A stretch of 64,000 bases of DNA. It comes from an uncultured Lachnospiraceae bacterium. GTDB lineage: Bacteria > Bacillota > Clostridia > Lachnospirales > Lachnospiraceae. Of this stretch, positions 54,412 to 62,037 are shown piece after piece (position 1 is the first letter of the stretch; every line of letters starts with the position of its first letter). Location: positions 1-64,000 of the forward strand of contig CAJUAE010000005.1 of NCBI GenBank assembly GCA_910583965.1, written 5' to 3'. The notes under the pieces were generated by a model that was not told the DNA's origin, did not search any database, and was given only the letters and a program-made list of their open reading frames with translations. A program made the translations under genes and the position numbers.

Positions 54412-54440
54412 TTGTTTTCTTGTGTGAAATAGTATATAAT
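54412..54440 (+). promoter_or_regulatory. Promoter for the lone GT2 gene, with a downstream operator-like site
   Basis: TTGTTT (54412-54417) and TATAAT (54435-54440) are 17 bases apart. About 30 bases further, TTCGGAAACGATTTGG (54472-54487) resembles the operator-like site before malQ in its GGAAACG core. The same LacI-type protein or CcpA may act at both. Confidence 0.5.
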
Positions 54441-54554
54441 AAAAACGATATTGGGATAAATATGAAAGTGTTTCGGAAACGATTTGGCATGTGCTGGGAG
54501 AGAGCAGGTAGGCGTTGCTTGTTCCTATTAGAAGAAGGAAGGGGAAGTGTGTCT

Positions 54555-55772
54555 ATGGATTTGAGTGTTGTGATACCAGCTTGCAGTTGGAAACAGATTG
54601 CAGATGATAAAAGTTCTTGGGAATCAGAAGAAAAGTGGTATAGCTCTCCAAAACCAGGTGTAGTCGATTTTGGAGAACATAGTTCGGTGTATCCAAAAGA
54701 GTGGTACAAACGGATTGCGGCATGTCTTAGAAGTGTTACGAGATGCCCACGAGAAACAATAGAAATGGAATGTATTGTGTTCAATACGAGTGCGTCGGAT
54801 GAGACTGCTGCTGTGGTCAATCGATATATTCAGCGGGACAAACGCATTAAGCTGATAGTGATACCAGAGGAATGTAAAGAGATAGATGTGCGCAATGTCG
54901 GGATTGAAATGGCATCAGGAAATTATATTCTGTTTTTGGATGCGCGGGACAGGCTTTGTGAAGATGCATGGGAACAGATAGAGGCAGCAGTGCTTGAGGA
55001 GTATGCAGACTTTATAGCATACAGTTATATTACATGTACAGTAAAAAAGAAATATAAAAAACGTTATTTGGAAAGTGGTGGAGTGGCGTATGACCCGATA
55101 TATAAAGACAATGGAAAGCTGAAGGCGCAGATGTTGCCAATCTCGGAAGTGATATCAACAGATATGCAGGAAGCGTGTCGACTAATGTACACAGAACCAG
55201 TATTTCATACATGTTGGGGAAAGCTTTTTAAAAGTAGAATTATTAGAGACTATCACATTGAATTTAGAACAGGTGTTATGATTGGCGCGGATTTTTTATT
55301 TGTATCAGAATATTTTGAGCATTGTGAAAATTGTTTTATGACAAAGGCAATGATTTATTATTTTGAGCCAAAAGATAGAAGTATTATGAGGCATTATCCT
55401 ATTAAAAAACTAATTGATTTTATTAGGATAGTCTATACATATCATGTGGAAACCGTAAAACGATATCATGATAAAAAACTGACAGACAGTATGCATGTGT
55501 ATTATATTAAGGTTTTGACAGTGCTTTTTTATGCGTATGTTAGAGAATATAGCTACAATGAGAAAACAAGAGAGTATCTTTTTGCCAATGCACTGGAAAC
55601 TGAGACTGTGCGCAGGATTCTTGACGCAGCAGCGACTTGTTCGTTTTCCTCGGCGCTAAAACGATATGAATATCGTTTACTCTGCGAGGGAAATACAATA
55701 AAGATTAGAAAGTATTTTGTACAAAAGGCAAAATTATTGCGAAAACATGTATGGCTCGATGAGTGGATATAG
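54555..55772 (+). CDS. Divergent GT2-family glycosyltransferase
   Basis: 405 residues from the ATG at 54555, after AAGGAAGGGG. The frame is open upstream to 54408, but the GT2 fold begins with MDLSVVIPA. A loop rich in Trp and Ser (about 10-55) interrupts the usual start. CIVFNTSASDETAAVVNRY then gives the second strand, and NYILFLDARDRLCEDAWEQ (about 119-137) replaces the usual DxDD with DARD. The tail resembles EpsJ-like GT2 proteins with CWGKLFKSRIIRDYHIEF. It stands alone between two terminators. The substrate is unknown. Confidence 0.72.
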   Translation: MDLSVVIPACSWKQIADDKSSWESEEKWYSSPKPGVVDFGEHSSVYPKEWYKRIAACLRSVTRCPRETIEMECIVFNTSASDETAAVVNRYIQRDKRIKLIVIPEECKEIDVRNVGIEMASGNYILFLDARDRLCEDAWEQIEAAVLEEYADFIAYSYITCTVKKKYKKRYLESGGVAYDPIYKDNGKLKAQMLPISEVISTDMQEACRLMYTEPVFHTCWGKLFKSRIIRDYHIEFRTGVMIGADFLFVSEYFEHCENCFMTKAMIYYFEPKDRSIMRHYPIKKLIDFIRIVYTYHVETVKRYHDKKLTDSMHVYYIKVLTVLFYAYVREYSYNEKTREYLFANALETETVRRILDAAATCSFSSALKRYEYRLLCEGNTIKIRKYFVQKAKLLRKHVWLDEWI

Positions 55773-55779
55773 AGAGTTA

Positions 55780-55828
55780 GTGTGAAATTAAAATTTCACA
55801 CGGAAAAACGCAAAGGACAGCGTTTTTC
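55780..55828 (+). terminator. Palindrome followed by a terminator-like hairpin
   Basis: GTGTGAAATT (55780-55789) and AATTTCACAC (55792-55801) form a perfect 10-bp palindrome around AA. Next, GAAAAACGC (55803-55811) pairs perfectly with GCGTTTTTC (55820-55828). The T run in the second arm gives a terminator-like end to the GT2 gene. Confidence 0.6.
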
Positions 55829-55868
55829 ATTTCTATTTGAGTCGCCCAAAGCGGCATAGGGGATTATT

Positions 55869-56942
55869 ATGATTGTAACACAAAAAAGAAATCGAAAAAT
55901 AATATGGAGGATAAAGATAGGCACTTGTGTGCTTATATTTGTAATACTAATAGGAGGTTGCGCAAAAAAACCGGAGAATACAAATCTAACTGCCGGAATG
56001 GAATTGGTGGAACAGTATGATTTTCAAGGTGCAATGGAAAAGTTTGAGCAGGCGTTATTAGACAAGGAGGATATGGAACTTTCGTACAGAGGGCAGGGAA
56101 TTGCCTATATGGGACTTGGAAATTATGCGGATGCGGAAACTGCTTTTCTCAACGCAATTAAATTTGCTGGGGACAGATTGACGGCACTTGAGTACGATAT
56201 CAATTACTATCTTGCATCTGCCTATATGAAACAAAAGAAATATGCGCAGGCAGAGGAGATTTACTCAGCGATTATCACGCTGAAGAAAAAAGAAAAAGAA
56301 GCTTATTATTTGCGCGCATGTGCAATATTGCGGCAAAATCGCTATGACGAAGCGATTGCTGATTTTGAGAAAGCGTTTGCATTGGATTCCGGCAATCTCG
56401 AGTTGGTGACAGACGCTTATGTGGAGATGCAGGCAGCGGGATTTGGCGAACAGGGAAAGACATATGTACAGGCATTTTTAGACAAGAATAAGAAGTTAAA
56501 AGATGGGGAGAAGGGAATTTTATATTATTATCTTGAAGATTATCAAAATGCGCAGATTTGTCTTGATAACTCAATCAAAGGAAATGACCCAAAGCTTTCT
56601 ATGATATTAGGACAGACTTATGAGAAACTTGGTGATATGAACTATGCAGCGATGGTATACCAGACTTATCTGGACAACAATGAACCAGATGCAGCACTCT
56701 ATAATAGCCTTGGTATCTGTCTGATGAATCAGCAGAAGTATGAGGAGGCAGCGGCGACATTTGAGAAAGGAATTGCTATGGGAAGTTCTGCTTACCTTCA
56801 GGAGTTGCGCTTCAATCAGATTGTCGCAAAGGAGTATATGGGAAATTTCTCTGAAGCGAAAACAATGATACAAGAGTATCTAAAAACGTATCCAGATGAC
56901 GAGAAAGCCAAAAAAGAGAATGAATTTTTAAAAACTCGATAG
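55869..56942 (+). CDS. TPR-repeat lipoprotein
   Basis: 357 residues. A basic start (KRNRK) is followed by a hydrophobic segment and the lipobox LIGGC, with C31 as the lipidated residue. Mature residues about 40-355 are a chain of tetratricopeptide repeats, for example GQGIAYMGLGNYADAETAFL, YEEAAATFEKGIAMG and RYDEAIADFEKAFALD. It is expected on the outer face of the cytoplasmic membrane as a protein-protein scaffold. The partner is unknown. Its neighbours (GT2, nrdD) do not suggest a specific pathway. Confidence 0.87.
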   Translation: MIVTQKRNRKIIWRIKIGTCVLIFVILIGGCAKKPENTNLTAGMELVEQYDFQGAMEKFEQALLDKEDMELSYRGQGIAYMGLGNYADAETAFLNAIKFAGDRLTALEYDINYYLASAYMKQKKYAQAEEIYSAIITLKKKEKEAYYLRACAILRQNRYDEAIADFEKAFALDSGNLELVTDAYVEMQAAGFGEQGKTYVQAFLDKNKKLKDGEKGILYYYLEDYQNAQICLDNSIKGNDPKLSMILGQTYEKLGDMNYAAMVYQTYLDNNEPDAALYNSLGICLMNQQKYEEAAATFEKGIAMGSSAYLQELRFNQIVAKEYMGNFSEAKTMIQEYLKTYPDDEKAKKENEFLKTR

Positions 56943-56951
56943 TTGCACAAA

Positions 56952-56967
56952 ACACTAGATATTGTAT
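56952..56967 (+). promoter_or_regulatory. NrdR-box-like site upstream of nrdD
   Basis: ACACTAGATATTGTAT matches 14 of 16 positions of the NrdR box consensus acaCwAtATaTwGtgt as I recall it. A weaker second half lies near 56981-57001, about the usual distance away. NrdR represses ribonucleotide reductase genes, and nrdD starts 115 bases downstream. Confidence 0.6.
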
Positions 56968-57081
56968 TCGACAAAAAACAACATATGATATTTAGTAGTG
57001 TTCGATTGACTTCATATATTCCATCTGCTATCATTGATTCATTAAGTTTTCGCAATAAAATTAAGTGAAGGAGTCGATTCA

Positions 57082-59460
57082 ATGTTTGAGGTTATAAAGA
57101 GAGATGGAAATAAGACAACATTTTGTTTGGACAAGATTAGCAGTGCGATTATTAAGGCATTTAATGCGACACAGATGCAGTTTGATCAGAATATGATCGA
57201 TTTGCTAGTTCTGCGTGTTACAGCAGATTTTCAGAGTAAGATAAAAGATGGCACTGTCCATGTTGAGGATATTCAGGACAGTGTGGAGAAAGTGTTGGAG
57301 CAGGCAGGTTACACAGAGACTGCAAAGGCATTTATTCTATACAGAAAACACCGCGAGAAAATGCGCAATATGAAATCCACAATTCTGGATTATAAGGAGG
57401 TTGTGGATAGCTATGTGAAAATTGAAGATTGGAGGGTAAAAGAGAACTCGACAGTAACTTATTCTGTGGGAGGACTGATTCTGTCCAATTCTGGGGCTGT
57501 TACGGCAAATTACTGGTTGTCTGAAATCTATGACGAGGAGATTGCCAACGCACATAGAAGTGCAGATATTCATATTCATGATTTGTCCATGCTTACAGGA
57601 TATTGTGCAGGCTGGTCTTTAAAACAGCTTATCAGAGAAGGGCTTGGCGGCATTCCGGGAAAAATTACGTCGTCTCCTGCGCGTCATTTATCTGTGCTTT
57701 GTAGTCAAATGGTTAATTTTCTTGGTATTATGCAAAACGAGTGGGCTGGTGCGCAAGCATTTTCTTCGTTTGATACATATCTTGCTCCTTTTGTGAAGGC
57801 GGACAACCTTTCTTATTGTGAAGTCAAAAAGTGTATTGAGTCGTTCATTTATGGGGTCAATACACCGAGTCGCTGGGGAACCCAAGCACCATTTAGCAAT
57901 ATTACATTGGATTGGACTGTTCCAAATGACCTTGCAAATCTTCCGGCAATTGTGGGCGGTGAGGAGATGCCCTTTACCTATGGAGACTGCAAGGCAGAAA
58001 TGGATATGGTTAACAAGGCGTTTATTGAGACCATGATTGAAGGTGACGCCAATGGACGTGGATTTCAATATCCGATTCCAACCTATTCTATAACACGCGA
58101 TTTTGACTGGTCAGACACAGAAAATAATCGTCTGTTGTTTGAGATGACTGCAAAATATGGAACCCCTTATTTTTCAAACTATATTAATTCCGATATGCAA
58201 CCGTCAGATGTGCGCAGTATGTGCTGCCGACTGCGGCTTGATTTGCGGGAACTGCGGAAGAAGACAGGTGGATTCTTTGGCTCAGGGGAAAGTACAGGAA
58301 GTGTTGGCGTTGTGACAATCAATCTGCCGCGTATTGCCTATCTTGCAGTGGATGAGGCAGATTTTTACAAGCGCCTTGATCGATTAATGGATGTTAGTGC
58401 ACGCTCATTAAAAATAAAACGCAATGTGATTTCCAAACTTTTGGAGGAGGGATTATATCCTTATACAAAACGTTATCTTGGTAAATTTGACAATCACTTT
58501 TCGACAATCGGACTGATTGGCATGAATGAAGCAGGACTGAATGCGAAGTGGTTGCGGGCAGACCTATCCCACAAGAAAGTACAACAGTTTGCAAAAGATG
58601 TTCTAAATCATATGAGAGAACGTCTAGCAGATTACCAGGAGCAGTACGGAGACTTATATAATTTGGAGGCGACTCCTGCAGAAAGTACAACTTACAGGCT
58701 TGCAAAACATGATAAAGAGCGTTGGAGTGATATTATTACTGCGGGAAATGAAGGAGATAAACCTTATTATACGAATTCTTCCCATTTGCCAGTTGATTAT
58801 ACGACAGATATTTTTGATGCACTTGATATACAAGATGAGCTGCAAACACTTTACACATCAGGTACTGTATTTCATGCGTTTTTGGGAGAGAAACTTCCTG
58901 ACTGGAAGGCAGCGGCAAATCTAGTGCGGACAATCGCTGCAAATTACAAGTTGCCATATTACACAATGTCCCCGACATACTCTATTTGTAGTGAACATGG
59001 ATACTTGACAGGGGAACAGAAAAACTGTCCAAAATGTGGGAAACATACAGAAATTTATAGTCGAATTACAGGATATTATAGACCTGTGCAGAACTGGAAT
59101 GATGGAAAACTTCAAGAGTATCAGAATCGCACAGAGTATCGAATGGGGAACAATATTAAGAAACCTGTTTTTTCGGAGCCAGAAAAGGTACAATGTGCAG
59201 ATATAAGCGATAGGAAGTCTGACAGTCCCCAAAATACATATCTATTTACAACAAAAACTTGTCCAAACTGTAGTTTGGCTAAAAAATATCTTCAAAATGT
59301 GGATTATACAATTGTGGATGCAGAAGAAAACATGGACCTTGCAGTTCAATATGGTGTTATGCAGGCGCCAACTCTTGTAATTGTAGCTGGACAATCAGAG
59401 CAGAAGTATGTTAATGTATCTAATATAAGAAAGTATGCAGAACTGTTGAGAGCGGAATAA
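57082..59460 (+). CDS. nrdD: Anaerobic ribonucleoside-triphosphate reductase with fused glutaredoxin-like domain
   Basis: 792 residues. An ATP-cone (about 1-90, VIKRDGNKTTFCLDKISSAI) precedes the class III reductase barrel. The barrel has DIHIHDLSMLTGYCAGWSL and a thiyl-site region near SMCCRLRLDLREL. A zinc motif (CSEHGYLTGEQKNCPKCG) precedes RITGYYRPVQNWNDGK, which holds the glycyl-radical Gly. Residues about 715-792 are an added thioredoxin-fold domain with TTKTCPNCSLAKKYL. This C-terminal redoxin fits the NrdD type that uses thiol redoxins rather than formate as reductant. No nrdG activase is in the window. An NrdR-like site lies upstream, and pyrF follows 13 bases later. Confidence 0.94.
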   Translation: MFEVIKRDGNKTTFCLDKISSAIIKAFNATQMQFDQNMIDLLVLRVTADFQSKIKDGTVHVEDIQDSVEKVLEQAGYTETAKAFILYRKHREKMRNMKSTILDYKEVVDSYVKIEDWRVKENSTVTYSVGGLILSNSGAVTANYWLSEIYDEEIANAHRSADIHIHDLSMLTGYCAGWSLKQLIREGLGGIPGKITSSPARHLSVLCSQMVNFLGIMQNEWAGAQAFSSFDTYLAPFVKADNLSYCEVKKCIESFIYGVNTPSRWGTQAPFSNITLDWTVPNDLANLPAIVGGEEMPFTYGDCKAEMDMVNKAFIETMIEGDANGRGFQYPIPTYSITRDFDWSDTENNRLLFEMTAKYGTPYFSNYINSDMQPSDVRSMCCRLRLDLRELRKKTGGFFGSGESTGSVGVVTINLPRIAYLAVDEADFYKRLDRLMDVSARSLKIKRNVISKLLEEGLYPYTKRYLGKFDNHFSTIGLIGMNEAGLNAKWLRADLSHKKVQQFAKDVLNHMRERLADYQEQYGDLYNLEATPAESTTYRLAKHDKERWSDIITAGNEGDKPYYTNSSHLPVDYTTDIFDALDIQDELQTLYTSGTVFHAFLGEKLPDWKAAANLVRTIAANYKLPYYTMSPTYSICSEHGYLTGEQKNCPKCGKHTEIYSRITGYYRPVQNWNDGKLQEYQNRTEYRMGNNIKKPVFSEPEKVQCADISDRKSDSPQNTYLFTTKTCPNCSLAKKYLQNVDYTIVDAEENMDLAVQYGVMQAPTLVIVAGQSEQKYVNVSNIRKYAELLRAE

Positions 59461-59473
59461 ACGGAGGGAACAC

Positions 59474-60463
59474 ATGATTGATAAATTAATTGAAAAAATA
59501 CAAAAAACAGGTGCGCCGATTGTGGTAGGACTTGACCCAATGTTAAAATTTATACCAGATTATATTTTAAAGCAGGCCTTTCTGGAAAAAGGGGAGACTT
59601 TAGAAGGGGCGGCGGAGGCTGTATGGCAGTTTAACAAAGCCATTATCGATCAGATTGCAGATTTAATTCCAGCGGTCAAACCGCAGATTGCAATGTATGA
59701 ACAATTTGGAGTAGCAGGGCTTTCTACATTTCAAAAGACAGTTGCATACTGTAAAGAAAAAGGACTGATTGTAATTGGGGATATTAAAAGAGGAGATATT
59801 GGTTCTACCTCGGCAGCGTATGCGACTGCGCATCTTGGTAAAGTGAAAGTGGGCGATAATCTATGTTCCGCATTTGATGAGGATTTTGTGACAGTCAATC
59901 CATATCTTGGTTCTGATGGTGTGCAACCCTTTATTGATGTGTGTAAAGAGGAGAAAAAGGGAATCTTTATTCTTGTGAAGACCTCCAATCCAAGCAGCGG
60001 TGAATTTCAGGACCAATTTGTAAAATCTGGGATGACTGCTGGGGCGACAGGAGCACAGGCAGGCAAAATTGCATTTGAGGATAAGCCACTCTATGAGATT
60101 GTTGGGGAGAAAGTTGCAGAGTGGAGTGCACAATGCATGGGTGTACATGGCTATAGTAGTGTTGGTGCAGTGGTAGGTGCAACATACCCAGAACAGGGCA
60201 AGATTTTACGAAAAGTAATGCCACACTCGTATATTTTGGTTCCAGGTTATGGTGCGCAAGGAGGAACAGGAAAAGATCTGATACACTTCTTTGATGAAAA
60301 TAGACTTGGTGCGATTGTAAATTCTTCTAGAGGAATTATTGCGGCATATCAAAATGAAAAATATGATAAATTTGGTCCAGAACATTTTGCAGATGCGTCT
60401 AGACAGGCAGTGATAGATATGATTGCAGATATCGATCAGGCATTTGCAGATGCTGGAAAATAA
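59474..60463 (+). CDS. pyrF: Orotidine 5'-phosphate decarboxylase, type 2
   Basis: 329 residues with an ACGGAGGG site. The length and IVVGLDPMLKFIP (about 16-28) fit the longer type 2 OMP decarboxylases. GDIKRGDIGSTS (about 97-108) holds the catalytic Lys and Asp pairs. VPGYGAQGGTG (about 256-266) is the phosphate loop. It makes UMP from OMP in the last step of pyrimidine synthesis. It lies between nrdD and pyrE, giving a small nucleotide cluster. Confidence 0.95.
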   Translation: MIDKLIEKIQKTGAPIVVGLDPMLKFIPDYILKQAFLEKGETLEGAAEAVWQFNKAIIDQIADLIPAVKPQIAMYEQFGVAGLSTFQKTVAYCKEKGLIVIGDIKRGDIGSTSAAYATAHLGKVKVGDNLCSAFDEDFVTVNPYLGSDGVQPFIDVCKEEKKGIFILVKTSNPSSGEFQDQFVKSGMTAGATGAQAGKIAFEDKPLYEIVGEKVAEWSAQCMGVHGYSSVGAVVGATYPEQGKILRKVMPHSYILVPGYGAQGGTGKDLIHFFDENRLGAIVNSSRGIIAAYQNEKYDKFGPEHFADASRQAVIDMIADIDQAFADAGK

Positions 60464-60506
60464 AATATATCAGATAAAAGAAATAGTATACGGAGGTAAG
60501 GGGAAG

Positions 60507-61181
60507 ATGGAACAATACAAAAAAGAGTTTATTGAATTTATGGTGGATAGTGATGTACTTAAATTCGGTGAATTTACATTGAAAAGTGGACGGAAATCTC
60601 CATTTTTTATGAATGCGGGAGCCTATGTTACGGGTTCACAACTTCGCAAGCTTGGCGAGTATTATGCGAAAGCAATTCACGATAATTATGGTACGGATTT
60701 TGATGTACTTTTTGGTCCAGCATACAAGGGGATTCCGCTTGCAGTGGCAGCATCGATCGCGTTTAGTGAGTTGTATGGTAAGGATATCAGATACTGTTCA
60801 AATAGAAAAGAGATAAAAGATCATGGTGATGTGGGAATTTTACTTGGCAGCGGCTTGAATGATGGAGACAGAGTTGTTATTATAGAGGATGTCACAACTT
60901 CTGGCAAATCGATTGAGGAGACTTTTCCTATTTTAATGGAACAGGCAAATGTCGATATTGTGGGATTGATGGTGAGTTTAAATCGTCAGGAGCGTGGAAA
61001 AACACAGAAGAATGCGCTTGCAGAAATCCGCGAGGTATACGGAATTGAGACTGGTGCGATTGTCACTATGGAGGAAGTTGTAGAATACTTGTATAATCAG
61101 CCGTACAATGGCAGAGTGATAATTGATAATGAGATGAAAGAAGCCATCGATATGTATTATGCGCAGTATGGTGCCAAATAA
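60507..61181 (+). CDS. pyrE: Orotate phosphoribosyltransferase
   Basis: 224 residues from the ATG at 60507, after GGAGGTAAGGGG. LKSGRKSPFFMNAGAY (about 23-38) is the orotate site, and FGPAYKGIPLAVAASIAF is also typical. VVIIEDVTTSGKSIEET (about 123-139) is the PRPP-binding loop. It joins orotate and PRPP to give OMP, the substrate of PyrF just upstream. The 43-base gap suggests one operon. Confidence 0.95.
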   Translation: MEQYKKEFIEFMVDSDVLKFGEFTLKSGRKSPFFMNAGAYVTGSQLRKLGEYYAKAIHDNYGTDFDVLFGPAYKGIPLAVAASIAFSELYGKDIRYCSNRKEIKDHGDVGILLGSGLNDGDRVVIIEDVTTSGKSIEETFPILMEQANVDIVGLMVSLNRQERGKTQKNALAEIREVYGIETGAIVTMEEVVEYLYNQPYNGRVIIDNEMKEAIDMYYAQYGAK

Positions 61182-61206
61182 AAAATTGTGAAATGGAGGG
61201 GAATGT

Positions 61207-61359
61207 ATGAACGAGAAGATATATAAGACAATGGGGCGTTCTGGTGCGCTTTCAATTGTGTTGGGCGTGATATCTATTGTTGTGGGGCTTACAAGCGGGG
61301 TGATGCTTTTGGTAAGTGGGGGCAGGCTTTTGGCAGGCAAGTCTAAGATATTATACTGA
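61207..61359 (+). CDS. Small membrane protein, 50 residues
   Basis: It starts after GGAGGGG (61195-61201), an excellent site. The product is MNEKIYKTMGRSGALSIVLG and continues as one long hydrophobic glycine-rich stretch (about 13-44) with a basic, short tail (GKSKILY). One or two membrane helices are expected. It probably belongs to the pyrE unit. I do not recognise a family. A related longer membrane protein follows at 61613. Confidence 0.7.
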   Translation: MNEKIYKTMGRSGALSIVLGVISIVVGLTSGVMLLVSGGRLLAGKSKILY

Positions 61360-61530
61360 GCGTCGGATAAATCTGCCACTTAGTATCATGTGATATGCAC
61401 AGCCACATGAGGAATTATGCCGCTGTGCGGTTGTGGATGGCGCGATACTCACGGCGGATTTTATCTGCCGTGAGTATCTTTTGCGGCGTGGGCATTTCAT
61501 ACGAAATGCCCATTTCCCATGCACGTGGGC
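61354..61530 (+). repeat. Hairpin-rich intergenic element
   Basis: At least four inverted repeats lie in under 180 bases: TACTGAG/CTTAGTA (61354-61385), GCACAGC/GCTGTGC (61397-61428), a perfect 12-bp GATACTCACGGC/GCCGTGAGTATC (61444-61478), and GGGCATTTC/GAAATGCCC (61490-61511). A short one (CCCATG/CGTGGG) follows to 61529. The GC content is above its surroundings. It might be a repeat element, a structured RNA or a transcript 3' end. Nothing in it matches an RNA family that I know. Confidence 0.65.
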
Positions 61531-61612
61531 ACCTAAAGGAAAACGAATCGCACGAGTAAGAATAAACTTATCCTTTGTTTGATTGCCATATAGACGATGG
61601 AGGAATTGAGAT

Positions 61613-61942
61613 ATGTTTCGGATTTTTGGTAGAAAAGGTTATATTTTTACAGACAAGAAAAATCCAAGATGGGGTATTATGTCATCAATATTAGGATTGA
61701 TTGCATGTAGTTCTGTCTGTATAGCGGTTTATTTAACTTTTTTAAATAAGGGGGAAGCGCTAATGCAGTATGGAGTTGTGATTGTTCTTGTTATGATCTA
61801 TGCTGTGGCGGGACTAGTGTTGGGAGTACGCTCATTGATGGAAAAGGATATTTTTCGTTTTTTCCCAATTGTTGGTATTATGCTAAACCTGCTGGCGATA
61901 TTAGCTAGTGGCGGTATATTTTATTTAGGCGTAATAAATTGA
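61613..61942 (+). CDS. Small membrane protein of unknown function
   Basis: 109 residues with a GGAGGAATT site. A short polar start (RKGYIFTDKKNPRWG) leads to three hydrophobic segments, about 23-44 (MSSILGLIACSSVCIAVYL), 52-72 and 84-106. Proteins of this size and pattern occur in Lachnospiraceae, but I cannot give a function. An imperfect hairpin (ACTTCTAAG/CCTAAGAAGT with T6) at 61948-61990 may end its transcript. Confidence 0.72.
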   Translation: MFRIFGRKGYIFTDKKNPRWGIMSSILGLIACSSVCIAVYLTFLNKGEALMQYGVVIVLVMIYAVAGLVLGVRSLMEKDIFRFFPIVGIMLNLLAILASGGIFYLGVIN

Positions 61943-62037
61943 AAAATACTTCTAAGTCAACAAAAGACACTGCCTAAGAAGTCGTTTTTTATATATTACT
62001 ATTTGTGCTGCCGTTTGGCGGCGGAATGGAGATTAAG

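Noticed and set aside
54408..54554. Extended N-terminus of the lone GT2 protein
   Set aside because: This stretch holds the promoter -10 element and operator-like site. The GT2 fold begins at the ATG at 54555, which has its own ribosome site.
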